This document shows, piece by piece, positions 1-5,974 of a DNA stretch of 10,498 nt (position 1 is the first letter of the stretch; every line of letters begins with the position of its first letter). Below the pieces are notes generated by a model. The model saw only the letters and a list, made by a program, of their open reading frames with translations, was not told where the DNA came from and did not search any database. The position numbers were made by a program, and so were the translations under genes. Source of the DNA: Dehalococcoidales bacterium (lineage in GTDB: Bacteria > Chloroflexota > Dehalococcoidia > Dehalococcoidales > JAQTRN01); assembly GCA_028711795.1 (NCBI GenBank), contig JAQTRN010000017.1, positions 1 through 10,498 on the forward strand, given 5' to 3'.

Positions 1-131
1 GGGTATCGGTGCCGATGGGGACCGCGGTTGTGGTTGCCGGTAATCCCATCAAGGAGACGGTACTGGTTGAACTGGAGAGCGGGGCGACGGTAGAGGTGCC
101 GCTGAGTACGGTACGGGTTATCGAAAGTTAG
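1..131 (+). CDS. 3' end of an unidentified gene (C-terminal 42 residues)
   Basis: The frame starting at base 3 is open from the left edge to a TAG at 129-131 and encodes 42 residues ending in VIES. The tail is rich in valine with alternating charged and small residues (for example TVLVELESGATVEVPLSTV), the pattern of a small beta-barrel or SH3-like end. I do not recognise the family from this fragment. It is the only plus-strand gene I support here. It meets the HNH gene tail to tail with four bases between the stops, so any terminator for either gene would have to lie inside the other's coding sequence; none is evident. The open frame, natural stop and snug convergent junction support it. 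Function is unknown. Confidence 0.6.
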   Translation, partial: VSVPMGTAVVVAGNPIKETVLVELESGATVEVPLSTVRVIES

Positions 132-135
132 AACG

Positions 136-642
136 CTATTGACCCAGGTATTTCTGCCACTCGCTCTTGGCTTGCAGGTAGTGGAAGGGGATGTAGAACG
201 GCAGGCTGCCATTGGGGCGTGAGGGGATGTGCCGTAATCTCATTCCGGCCTGCTCCGGAGTCCTGCCTGCTTTGCGGCGGTTGCAGGGGACACAGGCGCT
301 TACGATATTCTCCCACGTGTGCTGGCCTTTCTGGTTCCGCGGGATAACATGGTCCAGGGTTAGCTGGTGGCTCTGTTTGCCGCAGTACTGGCAGGTGTGT
401 TCATCACGGTTAAAGATCTCAAATCGAGTTAGCTTTCTTTCCGGTCGCGGGCGCTTGATCATACCGGCCAGTCGGATAACTGAAGGTAGCGGGAAGATTT
501 CGCTGGTCGTGTGGACAAAACCCGAGCCGTTTTCCAGCATCTCGGCTTTCCCCTGAAAGAGCAAAACGATGGCTCTCCGGGCACGGCAGATATTAAGCGG
601 TTCGTAGTTCTGGTTCAGGACGAGAACAGGCAGGTTCGTCAT
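136..642 (-). CDS. HNH endonuclease family protein
   Basis: This 168-residue protein belongs to the HNH nuclease superfamily (beta-beta-alpha-metal fold). The HNH core lies at about residues 77-125: a CxxC zinc-knuckle half at C84/C87, the LDHVIPR motif with D97 and catalytic-type H98, the TWEN stretch with N112, and the second CxxC at C117/C120 followed by N121. The N-terminal 70 residues (PVLVLNQNYEPLNI and a basic helix) are the usual front end of this bacterial McrA-like/HNH group. Such proteins are widespread, often chromosomal singletons, and their targets are mostly undefined. The ATG start at 640-642 has only a weak AGAAAGAAG-type ribosome site. The gene has its own promoter candidate at 676-704, so it need not be part of the primosome operon upstream. 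No intron, intein or phage genes are adjacent, so a homing role is not indicated. All motif residues are intact. Confidence 0.85.
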   Translation of the reverse strand: MTNLPVLVLNQNYEPLNICRARRAIVLLFQGKAEMLENGSGFVHTTSEIFPLPSVIRLAGMIKRPRPERKLTRFEIFNRDEHTCQYCGKQSHQLTLDHVIPRNQKGQHTWENIVSACVPCNRRKAGRTPEQAGMRLRHIPSRPNGSLPFYIPFHYLQAKSEWQKYLGQ

Positions 643-683
643 ATAGAATAGGCTTCTTTCTGCACAAACTAGCTCATTCTATA
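642..683. repeat. 8-base inverted repeat spanning HNH -10 and start codon
   Basis: TATAGAAT at 642-649 is perfectly complementary to ATTCTATA at 676-683, with 26 bases between. One arm covers the -10 element and the other touches the first base of the HNH ATG. The upstream arm lies before the predicted transcription start, so an mRNA hairpin is unlikely. If real, it would act as a DNA site for a dimeric regulator. An A/T-rich 8-mer repeat can arise by chance. Confidence 0.3.
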
Positions 684-704
684 GCAAAACACAAGTCGTC
701 GCAA
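676..704 (-). promoter_or_regulatory. Promoter candidate for the HNH gene
   Basis: Read on the minus strand, TTGCGA (699-704) and TAGAAT (676-681) are separated by exactly 17 bases, a good sigma70-type match. The same stretch also reads as an extended -10, TGC followed by TATAGA. Transcription would start near 669, about 27 bases before the ATG. The -10 region coincides with one arm of an 8-base inverted repeat whose other arm abuts the start codon. Confidence 0.5.
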
Positions 705-721
705 GCTGGATTGCTATCCTA

Positions 722-2134
722 TTATTCCCAGTTTCCCTTTCGGCTGGTCGGCGGTCTTCTCTTGGTGCTGGAGCGTACGCTACCGCGGTAGTCAGGGACG
801 TTAATATTGAAGGGGGTGCTGATTTGAATGTCGACTAGGCGGGAGCTGATAGAACCCTCGATTTGCTCTAAAATCTCTCCTAGCGAATAGCGGGTCGTGA
901 TCACCGTCGCCAACCGCGCGTTATAGCGGTAGTTGATTACCTGGTAGAGTTTTTCACGCGCCCAGGGAGTAGTGGTTGACTCACCGAAGTCATCGAGCAC
1001 CAGCAACGGTGCCGTTTTCACTTTTTCAAATACCTGGTCGTAAGAGACCTTGCTCTCCGGACTGAAGGTGGAGCGCAGGTGGTCAAGGAACTCCGGCACG
1101 ACGACGAATAGCGCCGGTTGGTGGGCCTGATAGCGGTAGTTGACGATGGCGGCCGCCAGATGCGTCTTGCCGCAGCCGGTGACACCCATGAACACCAGCC
1201 AGTTTTCAGGTTCTTTGGCGAAGTCGAACGCCAGGCGGTATGCCTCTTCCAGGTTCTGTCGCTGTTCTAGTGGTAGATTGACCCGTCTCCGGTCGAAAGT
1301 GGCAAACGTCATGCTCTTCTGTAGTTCGAATTCCGGTCCCCAGGCGTATTCCGAGAGGGCCTGTTTCGCTTCCAGGACGTAGGTGTGACACAGGTCAGAG
1401 TCGCTCAGACGGGCACGGATGCGGTCTTCGAGCTGTTCGATTGGAATAATAGCCACGATAACCGTGGGTAGCTGGCTGTTGAAGCGATGGTTCAGCAGTT
1501 GTTCGAGTTTTTCTTTGGCCCAGGGAGTGCTGGTCTGCGCTCCCAGGTCATCCAGGACCAGCAGGGGGGCCTGGCGTACCCGCTCGAAGAACTCATCGTA
1601 GTCTAATTCGCTGTGGGGACTGAAGGCAGCCCGGAGGCGGTCTAATAGGTCAGGAGTCGATATAAACAGGGCCGGGAAGCCTGACCGAATGCGTTCGTTG
1701 GCGATGGCCGCGGCCAGGTGCGTCTTACCGCTGCGGCTGGGGCCGGCCAGGATGAGCCAGCCCTTGGGTTCGGCGGCGAATGCCCGGGCGGCTTCGTAGG
1801 CGCGATTGAATAAATCCTGGTTAACCGGGTCGCCGCTTCTTCCCTGGGGCAACAGACTTTCGAAGGTAAAGCGTGTCAGCGCTGCCAGGTTGCTGTAGCC
1901 TAGCAGGTGGTCCTGCCGCCCTTTATCCGGTGCTTGCCGGGTGCAGCGGCAGGGGACTACCTGGCCAAAATCCGGTTTACCGGAGGGCAGAGCCGGATGA
2001 ACGAACCCGGCACCCTTGCAGATGGTACAGTTCGGGCGCTCCGGTCCGCTTACCTCAGCGTCTGACCATGTGTCCATAGGGTCCCTTGATGTATTTATCC
2101 GGGTCCGTTTTAGAATCTCGCCGATATGTTCCAT
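722..2134 (-). CDS. DnaC/DnaI-like helicase-loader ATPase with two tandem AAA+ domains
   Basis: This protein of 470 residues is an IstB/DnaC-type AAA+ ATPase, probably the loader placing DnaB on DNA. Residue numbers here count the GTG codon at 2135-2137 as 1. The N-terminus holds a short helix (MEHIGEILKR) and a zinc-binding-like cluster C37xxC40/C63xC65. Two AAA+ modules follow. Module 1 has Walker A GPSRSGKT (132-139), Walker B LLVLDDLG (192-199) and a box-VII-type R243. Module 2 has Walker A GVTGCGKT (318-325), Walker B LLVLDDFG (378-385) and R433. The tail is short and basic. Usual DnaC/DnaI proteins carry one such module. The ATG at 2132-2134 is preceded by AGAAGG eight bases upstream; the GTG just before it is also possible. 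Either start overlaps the DnaD-domain gene by about 80 bases. A later ATG (2075-2077, preceded by AAGGGA) would cut the overlap to 23 bases but lose the N-terminal helix. Confidence 0.85.
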   Translation of the reverse strand: MEHIGEILKRTRINTSRDPMDTWSDAEVSGPERPNCTICKGAGFVHPALPSGKPDFGQVVPCRCTRQAPDKGRQDHLLGYSNLAALTRFTFESLLPQGRSGDPVNQDLFNRAYEAARAFAAEPKGWLILAGPSRSGKTHLAAAIANERIRSGFPALFISTPDLLDRLRAAFSPHSELDYDEFFERVRQAPLLVLDDLGAQTSTPWAKEKLEQLLNHRFNSQLPTVIVAIIPIEQLEDRIRARLSDSDLCHTYVLEAKQALSEYAWGPEFELQKSMTFATFDRRRVNLPLEQRQNLEEAYRLAFDFAKEPENWLVFMGVTGCGKTHLAAAIVNYRYQAHQPALFVVVPEFLDHLRSTFSPESKVSYDQVFEKVKTAPLLVLDDFGESTTTPWAREKLYQVINYRYNARLATVITTRYSLGEILEQIEGSISSRLVDIQISTPFNINVPDYRGSVRSSTKRRPPTSRKGNWE

Positions 2135-2765
2135 CACCTTTGCCTTCTGTTGCCCAGCGCTCCAGGATGCGGGCGATATACCGCCAGTTCCTTTTATTCA
2201 GTGCCACTGCTTCCTTAACCGCCTCTTTCAGCCATTCCGTGGGATATAGCTTTTCTGCCGCCCGTAATTCTTCGGCGATCATTGGCGTGAGCATCCCGAT
2301 ATTCTGCTCGTAAAGGGTGAAAATATCAGGTAATTCCGCGACAGTGCCGGCTGGTCTCGCCGCTATCTCCAGTCCGTCCAGGACAATCTCACCACTCTGT
2401 ATTCTGGCAACTGCCTGTCTATCGCTCTCAGTGTTCAGGAAGTAGATGTCCTCAGGCACCACCTTATTCGCCAGACTCAGGTAGAGGATAGTACCTCTTT
2501 CGGCGGCGGTATTCAGGGCTTGTCTGAGGGACTCCTCCGGGGACCTTTCCGTCTCCTTGATGGCGCTCAACAGACTGGCATCATTGAGAAGTTCCCGATA
2601 GGTGATAAAGCGGGGATAACCCCGCTTGCGGTAGACGGCCCAAAATATGTATAGGGTAACCTTCAGTTCCGCCATATCTGTGATCTGTGGTAGTAGACTA
2701 CTGAAGAACAAATTAGGTATCGGGGTGAATTGCATCTTAGCCGGAAAACCAGAGAACTGTCTCAT
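2055..2765 (-). CDS. DnaD-domain replication initiation protein
   Basis: This 236-residue protein resembles DnaD-domain proteins that act with the helicase loader in primosome assembly in Gram-positive bacteria and phages. The N-terminal half (about 10-130) looks like a winged-helix part, starting near MQFTPIPNLFFSSLLPQI and LKVTLYIFWAVYRKRGYPRF. The helical DnaD (DDBH2-like) domain is at about 147-210, with IFTLYEQNIGMLTP and the NWRYIARILERW segment that corresponds to the YxxxI motif region. The C-terminus ends in KYIKGPYGHMVRR, a basic tail also seen in replication proteins of this class. The ATG overlaps the dnaB stop as ATGA, so translation is coupled. The 3' end overlaps the loader gene by about 80 bases in another frame. 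The assignment rests on domain shape and on neighbours dnaB and dnaC-like. Confidence 0.8.
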   Translation of the reverse strand: MRQFSGFPAKMQFTPIPNLFFSSLLPQITDMAELKVTLYIFWAVYRKRGYPRFITYRELLNDASLLSAIKETERSPEESLRQALNTAAERGTILYLSLANKVVPEDIYFLNTESDRQAVARIQSGEIVLDGLEIAARPAGTVAELPDIFTLYEQNIGMLTPMIAEELRAAEKLYPTEWLKEAVKEAVALNKRNWRYIARILERWATEGKGDGTYRRDSKTDPDKYIKGPYGHMVRR

Positions 2766-4138
2766 AGCAGGCTCGGCTCTTCGATGTTGCTGATGTTCTC
2801 AAACTTGGCCAGAGCGTGCCGGAAGCGCAGCTTTATCTGGCCGGTTGGCCCGTTGCGGTGCTTGGCGATAACGATATCCGCTATCTCCTGCGGGTATTCT
2901 CTATCCGGGAACTGGTTCTGCCATTCCTCTCTCGTATAGTAGACCTCATCTCGATAGATGAACAGGACAATATCGGCATCCTGTTCGATGCTGCCGCTTT
3001 CCCTGAGGTCGGAGAGTTGAGGTACGTGTGTTGGGCGTAACTCCACGGCCCGGCTAAGCTGAGATACGGCGATTAGTGGTACGTTAAGTTCGCGGGCTAG
3101 CGCCTTGAGGGAACGGGAGATGTAGCTAATTTCCTGTACCCGGTTTTCCCTCTTGTCGTCTCCCTGTATCAGTTGCAGATAGTCGACAATGATCAGGTTA
3201 ACCCCGCGTTCGAAGTGAAGCCGGCGGGCTTTACTCCGCATCTCGACCACTCTGAGCTGTGGCGAATCGTCAATATAGAGCGGTGCCTCTGAGAGTACGC
3301 CGGTGGACTCGATGATTTTCCTTTCCTCCTCGTCCGTCAGGTGCTCACCGAGCCGGACCCGTCTGGAATTGATTCCCGATTCATTAGACAGCAGGCGTAA
3401 TACCAGCGACTCCCGGGCCATCTCGAGGCTAAAGAGGGCGACGCAGGCTCCTTGCATGACCGCGGCGTTTCGGGCGATGCCAAGCGCAAAACTGGTCTTG
3501 CCCATACTGGGGCGGCCGGCAACAATAACCAGGTCCGATGGTTGCAGACCACCCAGGAACTCATCCAGGCCGGTAAACCCGGACATTGTGACGCCCCCAT
3601 GTCCACCGTGTTCAGCGTCGGCGCTCTGGGAGGTCTCAAAATACTCATCCAGCACCTGGCGGATATGGATAAAGTCCTGCGGGCCCTGCCCGTGGCGTAG
3701 CCGGAAGAGGATTTCCTCGGCCCGGCTGAGGCTGGTATTAACATCCGGGTCCGCCTGATAGCCGATCGCTGTAATCTGGCTCCCGGCCTGTATCAGGTGG
3801 CGCATGACGGATAACCGGTAAACAATCTGAGCGTAATGCTCAATGTCAAGAGGAGTCGGGACAACGGACACCAGGTGGCTCAGGTAAGCAACACCCCCGC
3901 ACGTCTCCAACTTCCCCCGGCGTCCCAGTTCCTGGGCGACTGTAATCTGGTCTATCGCCTCATCGCGCTGGTATAGCGCCAGGCAGGCCCCGTAGACCAG
4001 CCCCTCCGGCTCGCCATAAAAGTCGTTCGGGTTCAGGAAGGCGGCTATTTTATAGATAGCGGTGCCATCTATCAGCAGCGAGCCATTGACGCCTTTTTCC
4101 GCGTCAATGTCGTGCGGAGGTAACTTCTCTCCTACCAC
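2762..4138 (-). CDS. dnaB: Replicative DNA helicase DnaB
   Basis: This 458-residue protein is the ring-shaped hexameric helicase that unwinds DNA ahead of the replication fork. The N-terminal helical domain opens with PPHDIDAE (7-14), the family hallmark, and runs to about residue 110. The RecA-like domain has Walker A GRPSMGKT (208-215), the catalytic glutamate in FSLEM (E239), Walker B LIIVDYLQL (D319), the SQLSR motif (359-363), DLRESGSIEQDAD (377-389) and the KHRNGPTG arginine-finger region (426-433). Length is normal and there is no intein. The start is a GTG (4136-4138) one base after the rplI stop; GGAG inside the last rplI codons serves as ribosome site, so the two genes are tightly coupled. 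The ATGA overlap downstream couples it to the DnaD-domain gene. The family start PPHDIDAEKAVLGSLL is slightly altered here (EKGVNGSLL), a minor oddity. Confidence 0.97.
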   Translation of the reverse strand: MVGEKLPPHDIDAEKGVNGSLLIDGTAIYKIAAFLNPNDFYGEPEGLVYGACLALYQRDEAIDQITVAQELGRRGKLETCGGVAYLSHLVSVVPTPLDIEHYAQIVYRLSVMRHLIQAGSQITAIGYQADPDVNTSLSRAEEILFRLRHGQGPQDFIHIRQVLDEYFETSQSADAEHGGHGGVTMSGFTGLDEFLGGLQPSDLVIVAGRPSMGKTSFALGIARNAAVMQGACVALFSLEMARESLVLRLLSNESGINSRRVRLGEHLTDEEERKIIESTGVLSEAPLYIDDSPQLRVVEMRSKARRLHFERGVNLIIVDYLQLIQGDDKRENRVQEISYISRSLKALARELNVPLIAVSQLSRAVELRPTHVPQLSDLRESGSIEQDADIVLFIYRDEVYYTREEWQNQFPDREYPQEIADIVIAKHRNGPTGQIKLRFRHALAKFENISNIEEPSLL

Positions 4139-4139
4139 G

Positions 4140-4592
4140 TCACTTTGTCTCCTGTTCGATGACGGTCACCTTTATCTTGGGCGTTACGTCGGTCGCCAGT
4201 CTGACGATGACTTCATAGCTGCCGAGCTGGTTGATGGGCTTGGTGAGTTCGATTTTTCTCTTGTCGATAGCGAACCCGGCATTATTCAGTTCGGCGGCAA
4301 TATCGGCGTTGGTAATGGAGCCATAAAGCTGGTCCTTAGCGCCCACCCGTGCTTTGAGAACGATTTCCTTGCCTTCGATCTGTTGCCCCACCTCGGCTGT
4401 CTTGGCCATATCAACAGTCTGTTTACTGGCGTCTCGCTTGTGTTTCGCCTCGACCAGCTTGAGTGTTGCCGGGTTAGCCGGCAGGGCCAGTTTCCGGGGA
4501 AGCAGGAAGTTCTTTCCGTAGCCATCCGCTACTTCCTTAACTTCGCCGGCTTTAGCTACGCTGGGGACATCCTGTAAAAATATTACTTTCAT
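4140..4592 (-). CDS. rplI: 50S ribosomal protein L9
   Basis: This 150-residue protein is L9, which binds 23S rRNA at the base of the L1 stalk and helps maintain reading frame. The N-terminal domain has the L9 signature around GEVKEVADGYGKNFLLPRKL (16-35). A long connecting helix rich in Lys, Glu and Ala follows, then the C-terminal domain with LYGSIT and DKRKIELTKPINQLGSYEV. Length matches the usual 148-150. I chose the ATG at 4590-4592 rather than the longer open frame because MKVIFLQDV is the family start and GAGGG lies four bases upstream. A promoter with a palindrome sits just upstream, making rplI first gene of the rplI-dnaB-dnaD-dnaC-like operon. The usual partners rpsF, ssb and rpsR are not adjacent. 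Confidence 0.97.
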   Translation of the reverse strand: MKVIFLQDVPSVAKAGEVKEVADGYGKNFLLPRKLALPANPATLKLVEAKHKRDASKQTVDMAKTAEVGQQIEGKEIVLKARVGAKDQLYGSITNADIAAELNNAGFAIDKRKIELTKPINQLGSYEVIVRLATDVTPKIKVTVIEQETK

Positions 4593-4613
4593 AGTTCCCT
4601 CTTTTTGGCTCTT

Positions 4614-4641
4614 ATTATACTTTACCGGGCCGGTAAGTAAA
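4614..4641 (-). promoter_or_regulatory. Promoter of the rplI-dnaB operon
   Basis: On the minus strand a perfect TATAAT (4614-4619) lies 16 bases after TTTACT (4636-4641), a four-of-six match to the -35 consensus. The start of transcription would fall near 4606, leaving a leader of about 14 bases that contains the L9 ribosome site. The spacer is almost entirely a perfect palindrome, listed separately. This is the only good promoter in the 101-base gap after trxB. Confidence 0.6.
4622..4636. promoter_or_regulatory. Perfect 15-base palindrome in the promoter spacer (operator candidate)
   Basis: TTACCGG-G-CCGGTAA at 4622-4636 is a perfect inverted repeat with 7-base arms and a 1-base centre, lying between the -35 and -10 elements of the rplI-dnaB promoter. 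A dimeric repressor there would block RNA polymerase; a MerR-type activator is another possibility, although the 16-base spacer is not the long spacer such regulators usually need. No T-run follows on either strand, which argues against a trxB terminator. The cognate regulator is not in the window. Confidence 0.5.
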
Positions 4642-4693
4642 AGGTGAAGTGTCCAGGATATGAATCCAACCATGGGGCAGAGTGGTAAGAGTC

Positions 4694-5611
4694 TTATTCG
4701 CTGATGAACCGCTCGGCGTAGATGGCGGCGGTCGCGCCGTCTCCGGCGGCAGTGATTGACTGCCGCGCCGAGTTACGGCGTATATCGCCGGCGGCGAAGA
4801 TGCCCGGCACCGACGTGGCCATTTTCTCGTCGGTGATAATGTAGCCAGCCTCATCCAGCGGCACGGTGCCTTTAAGATAGTCAGTATCCGGTTTCAAGCC
4901 AGCGGCGATGAAGACGCCGGCCACTTTCAGACTCGACTTCTCCCCGGTCGCTACCTGGTGGAGACTGATGGCCTCAACGAAGGTCTTGCCCTCGATCCTT
5001 TCGACCGTGGTGCTCCACCGGAAGTTGATTTTGGGCTCGGCGAAGGCCTTCTCCTGTAGAATCCGCGTAGCGCGGAGCTGGTCGCGGCGGTGTATTACTG
5101 TGATTTTTAAAGCGAATTTGGTCAGGTGTAGGGCTTCACTGATTGCGGCGTTGCCGCCGCCTATAACAGCTACCGGCTTGTCCCGGAAGAAGGCGCCGTC
5201 GCACGTGGCACAGTATGATACTCCCTTACCGAGGAATTCTCTTTCTCCGGGTATGCCTAGTTTCTGCCACTGCGAACCGCCGGCGATGATTATCGCCCGG
5301 GCAGTGAAATCACCTTCGGTTGTCTTGATTATTTTTCCACTTCCCTGGAAATCAATGCCTGTGACTTCGGCAAGCTGTGTCTCCAGGCCGAATTTGGTGG
5401 CTTGTTGCAGCATTAACTGGCTCAACTCCATGCCGGAAATCCCGTCAGGAAACCCCGGGTAGTTCTCCACCTGTTCGGCATTAGCTATCTGCCCACCGGC
5501 CAGTCCCCGGTCTATCAGCAGGCTCCTCAATCTCCCCCGGGAGGTGTAGATGCCGGCCGCCAGTCCCGCCGGGCCGCCGCCGATGATGATGATATCGTAT
5601 TCTTTACCCAT
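4694..5611 (-). CDS. trxB: Thioredoxin-disulfide reductase
   Basis: This 305-residue cytoplasmic flavoenzyme moves electrons from NADPH through FAD and a redox disulfide to thioredoxin-like proteins. It has the FAD-binding GGGPAG (11-16), the active-site CATC (C134/C137), the NADPH-binding GGGNAA (151-156) with HRR (174-176) that favours NADPH, and the C-terminal FAD motif FAAGDIR (272-278). Length and domain order (FAD, NADPH, FAD) are those of the low-molecular-weight bacterial type. The ATG at 5609-5611 lies within the last codons of the small thioredoxin-fold gene (8-base overlap). The ribosome site is weak (TTAAG), so coupling to upstream translation is likely. It is last in the polycistron before the rplI promoter. 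The upstream CxxxC protein is a plausible substrate; no classical thioredoxin is in the window. Confidence 0.95.
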   Translation of the reverse strand: MGKEYDIIIIGGGPAGLAAGIYTSRGRLRSLLIDRGLAGGQIANAEQVENYPGFPDGISGMELSQLMLQQATKFGLETQLAEVTGIDFQGSGKIIKTTEGDFTARAIIIAGGSQWQKLGIPGEREFLGKGVSYCATCDGAFFRDKPVAVIGGGNAAISEALHLTKFALKITVIHRRDQLRATRILQEKAFAEPKINFRWSTTVERIEGKTFVEAISLHQVATGEKSSLKVAGVFIAAGLKPDTDYLKGTVPLDEAGYIITDEKMATSVPGIFAAGDIRRNSARQSITAAGDGATAAIYAERFISE

Positions 5612-5951
5612 GACTTAATTCTAACTCAGCGTCAATAGCATCTACAAGCTGGCGGATATCAAATGGTCCGGAAATCCGGAGCGTGCCGTTGATAATGAGT
5701 AAAGGGAACGACGGGTTCCCACCCTGTTTCGCTTTGTGAATCAGACCGACCAGTCGCTCGTCGGCTATGGGCTGCGAAAGGTCCACGTATTCCAGTTGAA
5801 TGCGGTCGCCAAAGCGGTCCTGGGCTCGCTCTCTGGCCAGGGTAATCGTCTCCGCCGTAGCCCAGTCCTGCCCGCACTCGACATTGCACTGCGTCTCATT
5901 GCGATTGCCGGCAATGAGGACCTGAATTGTGCGCTGGTTCGAGAGTGGCAT
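5604..5951 (-). CDS. Small thioredoxin-fold protein with a CxxxC pair
   Basis: This 115-residue protein has a thioredoxin-like layout: a first strand VLIAGN (11-16), a cysteine pair C22-N-V-E-C26 at the start of a helix, a second strand LEYVDLS (53-59), and a C-terminal NPSFPLLIINGTLRISGPFD stretch (79-98) that matches the cis-proline loop (P83) and last two strands of the fold, then a closing helix. It resembles the DUF1462/YuzD-like group of thioredoxin-fold proteins, though I cannot confirm family membership. The cysteines are spaced CxxxC rather than CxxC. It sits 23 bases after plsX and overlaps trxB by 8 bases, which suggests that it is reduced by TrxB. There is no signal peptide, so it should be cytoplasmic. 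The start at 5949-5951 has only a weak ribosome site. Physiological target unknown. Confidence 0.7.
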   Translation of the reverse strand: MPLSNQRTIQVLIAGNRNETQCNVECGQDWATAETITLARERAQDRFGDRIQLEYVDLSQPIADERLVGLIHKAKQGGNPSFPLLIINGTLRISGPFDIRQLVDAIDAELELSHG

Positions 5952-5974
5952 GTTAAAACCATCCCGGGAAGGCC

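Noticed and set aside
700..718. Small stem GCAA/TTGC after the loader stop as a terminator
   Set aside because: Only four pairs, no adjacent T-run; not a credible terminator.
3303..3758. Plus-strand and second minus-strand open frames inside dnaB
   Set aside because: dnaB is intact with all helicase motifs; these frames are Arg/Ser/Pro-rich shadows with no supporting start site.
4622..4636. Palindrome as a Rho-independent terminator for trxB
   Set aside because: A 1-base loop is too tight for a normal hairpin and no T-run follows on either strand; its position inside a promoter fits an operator better.
4593..4673. Longer rplI reading frame starting upstream at 4673
   Set aside because: The extra 27 residues would be translated across the promoter and palindrome; the family start MKVIFLQDV with a good ribosome site is at 4592.
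4660..4700. tRNA-like stretch (GGCAGAGTGGTAAGAG) near the end of trxB
   Set aside because: It resembles a D-arm only; no anticodon arm, T-arm or acceptor pairing can be placed, and it runs into trxB coding sequence.
4062..5462. Long open frames on the plus strand, such as 4062-4577 and 4908-5462
   Set aside because: They lie antisense to clear rplI and trxB genes, show no family motif and have low-complexity, Ser/Arg-rich translations typical of antisense shadows.
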